In this document: one piece after another, positions 16,490 to 23,396 of the stretch
How the letters are laid out: every line of letters starts with the position of its first letter
Position numbering within the stretch: the first letter of the stretch is position 1
Source of the DNA: JBDLRH01 sp039800165
GTDB taxonomy: Bacteria; Pseudomonadota; Gammaproteobacteria; Burkholderiales; Burkholderiaceae_C
Direction of reading: 5' to 3'
Length of the DNA stretch: 24,855 nt
Assembly: GCA_039800165.1 (NCBI GenBank)
Contig: JBDLRH010000154.1
Coordinates: 1-24,855, forward strand
Translations under genes and position numbers: made by a program
Notes under the pieces: model-generated
Told to the model about the DNA's origin: nothing
The model's input: only the letters and a program-made list of their open reading frames with translations
Database searches by the model: none

Positions 16490-17505
16490 TTCGCCTTGAT
16501 ACCGATGCTGCGCACCAGGTTGCCCAGGCGCTGCTCGTCCTTGACGATCAGGTCCTGGAAGGCCTTGACCGGCATCGGGTTGGCCTCCACGCCCATGCGC
16601 AGCAGCTGGGCGCGCGATTCCGGCAGGTCGAGGTGGCGGCTGATCTCGGCGTTGAGCCTGTCCACCACCGCGGCGGGCGTGCCCCTGGGCGCCACCACCG
16701 ACTGCCAGGCCTGCGTGTCGATGGCGGGGAAGGCCTCGGGCACGGTGGGCACATCGGGCAGCGCCGCCACGCGCTTGGGGCCGGCCACCGCAATCACGTT
16801 GACCTTCTTCGCCTGGATCTGCGGCATGGCGGCCACCGCATCGATGAACATGAAGTCGATGCGCCCGGACATCACATCCGACAGCGCCGGGATGCTGCCC
16901 TGATACGGCACATGGGTGGCACTCACCTTCTCTTGTGCCTTGATCTGCTCGACCAGCACATGGTGGATGGTGCCGTTACCCGGCGTCGCATAGTTGTAGC
17001 GGTTGGGCTCGGCGCGCAGCGCGGCCACCAGTTCGGGCAGGTTGCGCGCCTTCAGGTCGGGCCGCGTCACCAGCATCAGCGTGACGCTGCCGATCATCGC
17101 CACGCCCACAAAGTCGGCAGCGCTGGCTGGCGGCGCGGCCTGCATGGCCGGCGACAGCGCCAGCGTGCTGGTGGTGGCGATCATCAGGTTGTAGCCGTCT
17201 GCCGGCGCCTTGGCCACCTGCGCGGCGCCCAGCAGCGTGCCTGCACCCGGCCTGTTCTCGATCACCACCGGCTGGCCCAGCGACGCCCGCAGGCCTTCGG
17301 CCACGAAGCGGCCGAGCGAATCGGTCAGCGCGCCCGCGGGGAAGGGCACCAGCAGCTTGATCGGGCGGCTGGGGTAGGCCGCAGCCTGGGCCCATGCCGT
17401 GCCGGATGCGCCGCAGGCAGCGGCAACGAACGCAGCCGCCGCCCCCTGCAACGCACGCCGGCGCGGCATCGACGTCGTCGGATGGATCTCACGGGTCGCA
17501 GACAT
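16486..17505 (-). CDS. Bug-family (tripartite tricarboxylate transporter) solute receptor, copy 2
   Basis: A 339-aa second Bug/TctC receptor, clearly diverged from the neighbour at 15439. A twin-Arg-bearing signal (MPRRRAL, Ala-rich core, cleavage near AWA) precedes the mature YPSRPIKLLVPFPAGALTDSLGR. Here the usual GG-S/T-xD of the phosphate-like loop is replaced by AGALTD. NRPGAGT and the LPDVPTVPEAFP block are typical. The start at 17505 is chosen because AAGGAG lies 6 bases upstream; the frame is open a few codons further, but those Mets have no ribosome site. It follows the TauD-type gene by 17 bp. The adjacent duplicate receptor suggests two ligands or two affinities. Confidence 0.9.
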   Translation of the reverse strand: MSATREIHPTTSMPRRRALQGAAAAFVAAACGASGTAWAQAAAYPSRPIKLLVPFPAGALTDSLGRFVAEGLRASLGQPVVIENRPGAGTLLGAAQVAKAPADGYNLMIATTSTLALSPAMQAAPPASAADFVGVAMIGSVTLMLVTRPDLKARNLPELVAALRAEPNRYNYATPGNGTIHHVLVEQIKAQEKVSATHVPYQGSIPALSDVMSGRIDFMFIDAVAAMPQIQAKKVNVIAVAGPKRVAALPDVPTVPEAFPAIDTQAWQSVVAPRGTPAAVVDRLNAEISRHLDLPESRAQLLRMGVEANPMPVKAFQDLIVKDEQRLGNLVRSIGIKAN

Positions 17506-17522
17506 CACACTCTCCTTGTGCA

Positions 17523-18512
17523 TCACAGGTGGCGCTCGAATTCACGGATCGGCCGGCGAGCGCCGGGCGCCGGCTTGACATGGTGGCCATCCGGCAGCGG
17601 CGCCACGCCTTCTTCAGGTGTGTACGGGCCCTGCACACCCACCACCGGCTCGCCTTGCACGGTGACGCGGTTCATGGTGCGGCGCTGCGGGTAGTAGTCG
17701 TGCGGCGCGTAGTGCTGCGTCGATCGGTTGTCCCACATCACCACCGTGTGCGGCGCCCAGCGCACCCGCAGCTGGTACTCGGGGATGGCCGCGCGCGAGT
17801 ACAGATGGTTCAGGATCATCTGGCTTTCGTCGTCCTTCAGGCCCGCGATGCGCAGCGTGAACTGCGCATTGACATTGATCACCCGCCGCCCGGTCACCGG
17901 GTGGATGCGCACCACCGGATGCGACGGGTTCGGGTACTCGCGCTCCAGCTGCCGCAGCTTGGCCTGGTGCGCCTCGGACGAGGTGAACAGATGCCGCCAG
18001 GGCTTGAAGTCGTGGATCGCCTGCAGCCCGTGGATGTACTGCTTCATGCGCTCGGACAGGCCGGTGTAGGCAGCCGTCATGCTGGCAAACAGCGTGTCGC
18101 CGCCGTACTCGGGCACCACCTTGGCGCGCAGGATGGTGAGCGCCGGCGGCGCGATGCGGAAGGTCTCGTCGGCATGCCACTGGTCGGTGAGCGCGGGCGG
18201 GTTGTCGGCCGAGTAGTCGAGCACGATCACCTCGCGCTTGTCGTCCAGGTTGGGGCTGAACGGATGGATCGACAGCTCGCCAAAGCGCCGGCCGAAGTCC
18301 ATCTGCTGCTCCAGCGTGATGTCCTGATCGCGAAACACCAGCACCTCATGCTGCACGAACGCGGCATGCAGCGCCTCGAACTGCGCGTCGCTGAGGGGCC
18401 GCGACAGGTCCAGCCCGCGAATCTCGGCACCGATGTTGCCGCCCAGGCGACGCAGGGCAAAGGGGCCGGCGTCTCGGGGCCGGGTTTCGGCGGGGTGCGA
18501 GGGCGCGTTCAT
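17523..18512 (-). CDS. TauD/TfdA-family Fe(II)/2-oxoglutarate-dependent dioxygenase
   Basis: A 329-aa oxygenase expected to hydroxylate a substrate using O2 and 2-oxoglutarate, giving succinate and CO2. The Fe(II) triad is H113-x-D115 (QWHADETF) and H267 (TQHYA). R278 and R282 follow at +11 and +15 from H267, the same spacing as R266 and R270 from H255 in E. coli TauD. The N-terminal LGGNIGAEIRGLDLSRPLS also follows TauD. The C-terminus is longer by about 30 residues and Pro/Arg-rich. The start is fixed by AGGAG 7 bases upstream. Taurine is not assured: TfdA, alkylsulfatases and other members share these residues. The neighbours suggest an organic acid substrate. Confidence 0.88.
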   Translation of the reverse strand: MNAPSHPAETRPRDAGPFALRRLGGNIGAEIRGLDLSRPLSDAQFEALHAAFVQHEVLVFRDQDITLEQQMDFGRRFGELSIHPFSPNLDDKREVIVLDYSADNPPALTDQWHADETFRIAPPALTILRAKVVPEYGGDTLFASMTAAYTGLSERMKQYIHGLQAIHDFKPWRHLFTSSEAHQAKLRQLEREYPNPSHPVVRIHPVTGRRVINVNAQFTLRIAGLKDDESQMILNHLYSRAAIPEYQLRVRWAPHTVVMWDNRSTQHYAPHDYYPQRRTMNRVTVQGEPVVGVQGPYTPEEGVAPLPDGHHVKPAPGARRPIREFERHL

Positions 18513-18544
18513 GCGGAACTCCTGTGCTGGCAAGCCGCTTGGGG

Positions 18545-19291
18545 TTACATGCGGTCGATGTCGATGCCGGCGCGGCGCAGCATCGCGTGGAACATCAGGC
18601 TGGCATTCGTTTGCGTGCCGGTCTGCATCGCCTGACGGGTCTGCGGCACGCGCTCGAGGATGCTTTCGTCGATTGCGATGTTGGGCCCCTGCCCCGCATC
18701 GCTGGCCAGCTGGATCTCGCAGGCCCGCTGCAGCATCCACAGCCGCTGGAAGGCCTCGGGCAGGTTGGTGCCCACCGTCAGGATGCCGTGGTTGCGCAGG
18801 ATCAGCCACGGGTGCGTGCCCAGCGAGGCCACCAGCCGCGGCTGCTCGTCCAGCGAGGTGGTCACGCCTTCGAAGTCGTGGTAGCCCACCTGGCCCCACA
18901 TCATCGCGCTGTAGAAGTTGTCGTGCCGCAGGCCGCTGGCCTTGCAGGCCACCGCGCTGCCGGCGGTGGTGTGCACATGCATCACGCAATGCGCGTCGCT
19001 GCGCGCCGCATGGATGGCGCCGTGGATCACGTAGCCCGCGCGGTTGATGGGATGGGCCGAATCGCCCACGATCTCGCCGCGCAGGTTCACCTTCACCAGG
19101 TTGGCCGCGGTGACCTCGCTGTAGTGCAGGCCGAACGGGTTGATCAGGTAGCACGCCTGGCCATCGTCACCCGGCACGCGCAGGGTGATGTGGTTGAAGA
19201 TGGCTTCGGCCCAGCCCAGTTGGTCGAACAGGCGATAGCAGGCCGCCAGTTCGCGCCGCGCCTGCCACTCTGCGGAAGGATCGGGCGCCAT
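18545..19291 (-). CDS. Class II aldolase/adducin-family protein
   Basis: A 248-aa protein of the class II aldolase/adducin fold. Metal ligands are visible as H105 and H107 (MHVHTTAGS) and H168 (LRNHG). The block YLINPFGLHYSEVTAANLVKVN (about 48-69) is typical of a proteobacterial subgroup that includes aldolases, epimerases and decarboxylases. The reaction here is undetermined: retro-aldol cleavage or decarboxylation of a product of the neighbouring dioxygenase would fit. The start at 19291 has GAGG 9 bases upstream and is 10 bp after the amidohydrolase stop; the longer frame from 19387 runs into that gene. It is 32 bp upstream of the dioxygenase, in the same operon. Confidence 0.87.
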   Translation of the reverse strand: MAPDPSAEWQARRELAACYRLFDQLGWAEAIFNHITLRVPGDDGQACYLINPFGLHYSEVTAANLVKVNLRGEIVGDSAHPINRAGYVIHGAIHAARSDAHCVMHVHTTAGSAVACKASGLRHDNFYSAMMWGQVGYHDFEGVTTSLDEQPRLVASLGTHPWLILRNHGILTVGTNLPEAFQRLWMLQRACEIQLASDAGQGPNIAIDESILERVPQTRQAMQTGTQTNASLMFHAMLRRAGIDIDRM

Positions 19292-19301
19292 CGCTGCGTC
19301 C

Positions 19302-20282
19302 TCAGAGCCCAAAGACCCGCAGCGCGTTGTCGCCGCGGATCGCCTTGCACTGCGCCGCAGGCAGCAAGGCGGTGTTGGCAAAGGCACCGCGCACGTCGTG
19401 CACCTGGTGCGGCCAGTCGGTGCCGAACATCACCCGGTCGGTACCCACCACCGAGATCAGGTACTGCAGAGGGCCGGGCTGGTAGGTGATGCTGTCGTAG
19501 TAGATGTGGCGCAGGTAGTCGGTGGGCTTGCGCTTCATGCGGCGGCGCTGCGCAATCTCGACCTCGTCGCCCTTCTCGAAGCGGCCCACCAGATAGGGCA
19601 GCGTGCCGCCGCCGTGCGAGGCAATGATCTTGAGCTTCGGGTACAGGTCAAAGAAGCCGTCGAAGATCATGCGGGTGATCGCCAGCGTGGTGTCGAACAT
19701 GAAGCCGACCGACCAGCTCAGGTCGTACTTGGTCATGTCCATCACCTCGGCGCCGGGCGGGTCGGTCGGGTGCACCAGCACCGGCAGCGCGCGCTCATCG
19801 ATCGCCTTCCAGATCGGCGCGAAGAACGGATCGGTGAGGCTCTTGCCCTGCACATTGGCCAGCACCATCACGCCCGAAGCGCCGGCCTTCACGGTGCGCT
19901 CGAGTTCTTCCACCGCGCGCTGCGGGTATTCCCACGGCAGCGAGGTGAACCAGCGGATGCGGTCGGGCCAGGTGGCCTGCGCCTGCGCCATGGTGTCGTT
20001 GGATTCGCGCGCCGCGCGCACGCTCACATCCTCGTTGCCCCAGTACACATTGGGGCAGGTGAGCGAGACGATCGACACATCGATGCCCGCCTCGTTCATC
20101 GCGCGGATGCGCATCTCGTAGTCGAAGTGCCCCTTTTGCGGGATGACCACCGGCGTGTCGCCGCGAAACACCTCTTGCTGGCCGTCGGGCCGGGTCTGGA
20201 TGTTGTACAGGCCGCCTTCGGCCTTGAGCAGTTCCAGCCAGCGCGGCGTGAACATGTGGGTGTGAACGTCGATCACCGGCAT
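19302..20282 (-). CDS. Amidohydrolase-superfamily protein, ACMSD-like decarboxylase/hydrolase
   Basis: A 326-aa metal-dependent TIM-barrel enzyme of the amidohydrolase-2 group. Metal ligands are H7 and H9 (DVHTHMF), H171 (LVHPTDPPG), H223 (ASHGGGTLPYLVGRF) and D289 (FGTDWPH). This pattern is shared by aminocarboxymuconate-semialdehyde decarboxylase, aromatic acid decarboxylases and some hydrolases. It is the first gene of the minus-strand catabolic operon (then aldolase, dioxygenase and two Bug receptors), which favours decarboxylation of an aromatic or unsaturated acid, but the substrate is unknown. The start is fixed by AGGAG with a 10-base spacer. A leader hairpin sits just upstream of that site. 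Confidence 0.88.
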   Translation of the reverse strand: MPVIDVHTHMFTPRWLELLKAEGGLYNIQTRPDGQQEVFRGDTPVVIPQKGHFDYEMRIRAMNEAGIDVSIVSLTCPNVYWGNEDVSVRAARESNDTMAQAQATWPDRIRWFTSLPWEYPQRAVEELERTVKAGASGVMVLANVQGKSLTDPFFAPIWKAIDERALPVLVHPTDPPGAEVMDMTKYDLSWSVGFMFDTTLAITRMIFDGFFDLYPKLKIIASHGGGTLPYLVGRFEKGDEVEIAQRRRMKRKPTDYLRHIYYDSITYQPGPLQYLISVVGTDRVMFGTDWPHQVHDVRGAFANTALLPAAQCKAIRGDNALRVFGL

Positions 20283-20297
20283 CGCGGCATGTCTCCT

Positions 20298-20315
20298 GCC
20301 CCGTCAATGCGGGGC
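20298..20315 (-). promoter_or_regulatory. 5'-leader hairpin before the amidohydrolase operon
   Basis: GCCCCG and CGGGGC flank a 6-base loop. On the minus strand the 3' arm ends directly before the AGGAG ribosome site of the first gene. If the proposed promoter is right, the hairpin begins about two bases after the transcript start. It might protect the 5' end or limit ribosome access. Confidence 0.4.
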
Positions 20316-20323
20316 TTCTGGTT

Positions 20324-20352
20324 AGCATACACACCAGTGCAGCAGACCACAA
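20324..20352 (-). promoter_or_regulatory. Candidate sigma-70 promoter for the amidohydrolase operon
   Basis: On the minus strand TTGTGG (-35, 20347-20352) and TATGCT (-10, 20324-20329) are separated by exactly 17 bases. The matches to consensus are 3/6 and 4/6. The site sits in the 182-bp divergent gap, giving a leader of about 35 bases. No regulator-binding dyad is obvious beyond the leader hairpin. Confidence 0.4.
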
Positions 20353-20464
20353 CGGCGGGTTGTCCCGGGGGTCAGGCGGGCCTGACGCCTGCGTGACGAA
20401 GCCGCCGCGTTGTGCAGCGCTGCGGGGTGGACGAACTGTCCACTTTGCGCCGACACTCAAGCCG

Positions 20465-21775
20465 ATGAGCACACACCCTGCTGCCCCGGCGGTGCCCGGC
20501 GCCCCAGCTGGCACCGCCACTGCAACCACCCCCGACCAACCCCCGACCGCCGCCTCCACCGACCCGGTGACCCTGGGCTGGATGACCGGCAGCCCGCCGC
20601 CGGCCGAGCGACTGGTGCGCCGCGAAGACCAGAGCCACATGCGCTTTCCGCAAACGCGCTGGTCGTTCGCGCACTTTCGCCAGCTGGTGCCGTCCGCCCA
20701 GGTGTGGCGCGGCGATGCGGGGGCCAGCACGCTGCCGCGCGCCGAGCGCAGCGACATCGATGCGGTGCGCTTCACGCCGCTGGGCGCCACGGCACCCATG
20801 ACCTGGGCCGAGTCGCTACAGGCCAACTTCACCGACGCCATCGTGGTGCTGCACCGCGGGCGCATCGTGCATGAGCGCTACTTCGGCGTGATGAAGCCGC
20901 ATGTGGCGCACATGTGCATGTCGGTCACCAAGTCGCTGGTCGGCACCCTTGGCGCGATGCTCGCGCACGGCGGCGCACTGAGCGAGTCGCAGCGCGTGAC
21001 GCACTACGTCCCCGAACTGGCTGGCACCGCGTACGACGGCGCCACCGTGCGCCAGGTGATGGACATGACGATCGGGGTGCGCTACAGCGAGGATTACGCC
21101 AACCCCGAGGCCGACATCTGGCGCTTCCTGCGCGCGGGTGGCCTGCATGTGCGCCCCGCAGGCGACAGCGGCCCGTCCACCCTGTACGAGTACCTGCGCA
21201 CACTTGTGCCAGAGGGCCGCCACGGCGAAGGATTCATCTACAAGACGGTGAACACCGAGGTGCTGGGCTGGCTGATCCGACGTGTGACCCAGCGCAACAT
21301 CCAGGACCTGCTGTCCGAGTGGATCTGGCAGCCCATCGGCGCGGAAGAAGACGCCTACATCCAGGTCGACAGCGAGAGCACTGCCTTTGCTGGCGGAGGC
21401 CTCAACGCCTGCGTGCGCGACCTCGCGCGCTTTGGCGAAGCGTTGCGCTGCGACGGCGCCTTCAATGGCCGACAGATCGTGCCCGCCGCGGTGGTGCACG
21501 ACATCCGACAGGGCGCCAGCACCGCCGACTTTGCCCGCGCCGGTTATGCGCTGCTGCCGGGCTGGAGCTACCGCCACATGTGGTGGATCACGCACAACCC
21601 GCACGGCGCCTTCACTGCACGCGGCATCCACGGGCAAGCGATTTACGTCGATCCGAAGGCCGAGATGACGATTGCACGCTTCGCCTCACACCCGATGGCG
21701 GCCAACGCGCACCTTGATCCGACCTCGTTGCCGGCCTATCAGGCGCTGGCGGAGCATTTGATGCGCTCTGCTTGA
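20465..21775 (+). CDS. Serine hydrolase, class C beta-lactamase fold (NylB/6-aminohexanoate-dimer hydrolase-like)
   Basis: A 436-aa penicillin-recognising-fold hydrolase. The nucleophile motif S153-V-T-K156 (MSVTKSL) is clear. The Tyr of the second motif is probably Y259 (FIYKTVNTEVLGW), and GIHGQ (387-391) stands in the KTG position. The block PPPAE followed by RFPQTRWSFAHFRQLVP resembles the N-terminus of NylB-like hydrolases (recalled). There is no signal peptide: the first 35 residues are Ala/Pro/Thr-rich and low complexity. The start is uncertain. ATG 20465 lacks a good ribosome site, and ATG at codon 40 (MTGSPPP) would match relatives better. Likely an esterase or amidase. Divergent from the amidohydrolase operon. 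Confidence 0.83.
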   Translation: MSTHPAAPAVPGAPAGTATATTPDQPPTAASTDPVTLGWMTGSPPPAERLVRREDQSHMRFPQTRWSFAHFRQLVPSAQVWRGDAGASTLPRAERSDIDAVRFTPLGATAPMTWAESLQANFTDAIVVLHRGRIVHERYFGVMKPHVAHMCMSVTKSLVGTLGAMLAHGGALSESQRVTHYVPELAGTAYDGATVRQVMDMTIGVRYSEDYANPEADIWRFLRAGGLHVRPAGDSGPSTLYEYLRTLVPEGRHGEGFIYKTVNTEVLGWLIRRVTQRNIQDLLSEWIWQPIGAEEDAYIQVDSESTAFAGGGLNACVRDLARFGEALRCDGAFNGRQIVPAAVVHDIRQGASTADFARAGYALLPGWSYRHMWWITHNPHGAFTARGIHGQAIYVDPKAEMTIARFASHPMAANAHLDPTSLPAYQALAEHLMRSA

Positions 21776-21844
21776 ACCGCACGCGCTACGGCTCGCGCGA
21801 TGCGCTGGGATGCGGTGCGTGTGTTGGTTTAGCGCACGGCGCGA

Positions 21845-21982
21845 GGGCGCCGGTATCCGTGCTCTGGGCCACTTGTGCGGATGACTCTTGTGGCTTGGCT
21901 GACGGCGCTGCTTTGCCTCGGGGCTTGAGCGCGCTGCTGGGTCACAAGCACAAATTGGCCCGGCGCCCGGATACCAGCGCCC
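21845..21982. repeat. 138-bp imperfect long inverted repeat
   Basis: The outer arms (21845-21859 and 21968-21982) match over 15 bases with a single mismatch (GGGCGC-C/T-GGTATCCG). Symmetry continues inward with interruptions: GGGCC plus TTGTGC on the left and their complements on the right, to about 21878 and 21949. The roughly 70-base centre is less ordered. The whole could fold into a branched hairpin in RNA. Confidence 0.6.
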
Positions 21983-22032
21983 TCCCGCCTGAGTCAGTAT
22001 GCGCGCGGCCTTTCGCTCCACCCGTCCCTCGA

Positions 22033-22143
22033 GCGCTTTTCGCCTGCGGCACCCGTTCGCAAGGGGACCCCGTGTACGCAGCCGAGGCGCGCAGCGACCT
22101 GCGCACCCGGGGAAAGCGAGCGGATGCCGCAGGCGAAAAGCGC
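22033..22143. repeat. 111-bp long inverted repeat (MITE/REP-like or structured RNA)
   Basis: Arms of 28 bases (22033-22060 and 22116-22143) are complementary with only two mismatches; the outer 19 bases are perfect (starting GCGCTTTTCGCC). Nested inside are CCCCG/CGGGG (22068-22072 and 22108-22112) and GCGCAG-cgac-CTGCGC (22089-22104). The element would therefore form one long rod with a tetraloop. No flanking target-site duplication is visible, and there is no U-run after either arm. It lies 14 bp from the stop of the CoA-transferase gene. Confidence 0.75.
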
Positions 22144-22157
22144 GGGCGAGTGAAAAC

Positions 22158-23396
22158 TCAGCCGGTCACCACCACACCCGCATCGTGCAGCCGCCCAAAC
22201 TCGGCACTGCTCATCCGCAGCACCCCCAGCAGCACCTCTTCGGTGTGCTGCCCGAGCCTTGGCGCCGGCTGCGCAGGCACGCGCGCCACGCCAGAAAAGT
22301 CCAGCGGTATCGCGGGTGACAGCACCGTACCCACACCGGGCTGCTGCACCCGGTGGAACATGGGGTTGTCGGTGGAGCACGACGGGTCATCGCGCACCAG
22401 CTGGCCCAGCGTCTGGTAGCGGCCCCAGCACACGCCGTGGGCGTCCAGTGCGCGCTGCGCTTCGGCGAAGGGGCGTGCGGCGAACCAGCGCGCCACTGGC
22501 TCGGCGATCTCGCGGCGCAATATGAAGCGGTTGCCCTCCTGCGACAGGTCCAGCCCGCTGCGCGCAGCCAGCGCGTCCATCTGGGCCTGCAGGTCCATCG
22601 CTTTCACGATGCCCTGCCACTGCTTGAGCGTGAGCCCCACCACCATTACCCGCACACCATCGGCGCAGGTGAAGTCGCGCCCGAAGGCGCCAAACAGTTC
22701 GTTGCCGTGGCGCTGCCGCTCCTGGCCCAGCTGCGCCTCAGCGATGAAGCCGAGGTGGCCCATCACGGCCAGGGCCACGTCTTCCAGCGACAGCTTCACA
22801 TGCTGGCCCTGCGCAGTACGACGGCGGTGCCGCTCGGCGGCCAGCAGGCCCACCGCAATCATCTGGCCGGTGATCAGGTCCCACGCGGGCAGCACATGAT
22901 TGACCGCTTGGTTCGCAAGCTCGCCGCCCGCATCGGGCCCGGTGATGAAGGGCACACCCACACGCGAGTTCACCGTGTAGTCCACCGCAGAGCCGCCATG
23001 CCGGTCGCCCATCAGCGTGAGCTGGATCAGGTCGGCGCGGCGCTGGCGCAAAGCGTCATGGTCGAGCCAGCCGCGCGGCGGAAAGTTGGTCAGCAGGATG
23101 CCGGCATCGTCGCCCGGCGCGGTGATGAGTGCCTGTGCGATCTCGCGGCCCTCGGGGCGCGACAGGTCCAGCACCACCGAGCGCTTGTGCTTGTTCAGGC
23201 CCGTCCAGAACAGGCTGGTGCCCTCGGGCGTGACCGGCCAGCGCTTGAAGTCCAGGCCACCGCCGACGGTGTCGATGCGGACGACGTCTGCGCCCATCTG
23301 CGCCAGCGTCATGCCGCCCAGCGGTGCGGCGACGAAGGCTGCAGCCTCGACCACGCGCAGGCCGTCGAGGATGGGCGCTTGCGTTGCCGCGCTCAT
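22158..23396 (-). CDS. CaiB/BaiF-family CoA-transferase, 2-methylfumaryl-CoA (mesaconyl-CoA) isomerase-like
   Basis: A 412-aa family III CoA-transferase. The N-terminal block LDGLRVVEAAAFVAAPLGGM and the later FKRWPVTPEGTSLFWTGLNKHKRS, HVLPAWDLITGQMIAVGLLAAERHRR and CSTDNPMF closely follow what I recall of Mct, which moves CoA within mesaconate from C1 to C4. D173 (PAWDLITG) is the likely catalytic Asp that forms the acyl-anhydride. Length is normal. The start is fixed by the 4-bp ATGA overlap with the upstream acyl-CoA dehydrogenase, whose Mcd-like features supply the matching substrate. Other intramolecular or intermolecular CoA transfers cannot be excluded. Confidence 0.85.
   Translation of the reverse strand: MSAATQAPILDGLRVVEAAAFVAAPLGGMTLAQMGADVVRIDTVGGGLDFKRWPVTPEGTSLFWTGLNKHKRSVVLDLSRPEGREIAQALITAPGDDAGILLTNFPPRGWLDHDALRQRRADLIQLTLMGDRHGGSAVDYTVNSRVGVPFITGPDAGGELANQAVNHVLPAWDLITGQMIAVGLLAAERHRRRTAQGQHVKLSLEDVALAVMGHLGFIAEAQLGQERQRHGNELFGAFGRDFTCADGVRVMVVGLTLKQWQGIVKAMDLQAQMDALAARSGLDLSQEGNRFILRREIAEPVARWFAARPFAEAQRALDAHGVCWGRYQTLGQLVRDDPSCSTDNPMFHRVQQPGVGTVLSPAIPLDFSGVARVPAQPAPRLGQHTEEVLLGVLRMSSAEFGRLHDAGVVVTG

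Larger units (their letters stand above)
21776..22157. other. 382-bp non-coding gap between convergent genes, rich in dyad symmetry
   Basis: No credible gene was found. Frames here either overlap the flanking genes in the wrong sense or have Arg/Ser/Pro-heavy shadow composition. The gap holds two separate long inverted repeats (21845-21982 and 22033-22143). No tRNA, transposase fragment or T-run terminator is evident. The dense symmetry suggests repeat elements or transcript-end structures. Confidence 0.6.

Noticed and set aside
18513..19154. N-terminal extension of the TauD-type gene into the aldolase gene
   Set aside because: The extension is an alternative reading of the aldolase gene. 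A good AGGAG and the family N-terminus mark the start at 18512.
21686..22021. 111-codon minus-strand frame across the end of the NylB-like gene and the gap
   Set aside because: It overlaps a real gene in antisense, is rich in Arg/Ser/Pro/His, has no ribosome site, and lies over an inverted repeat.
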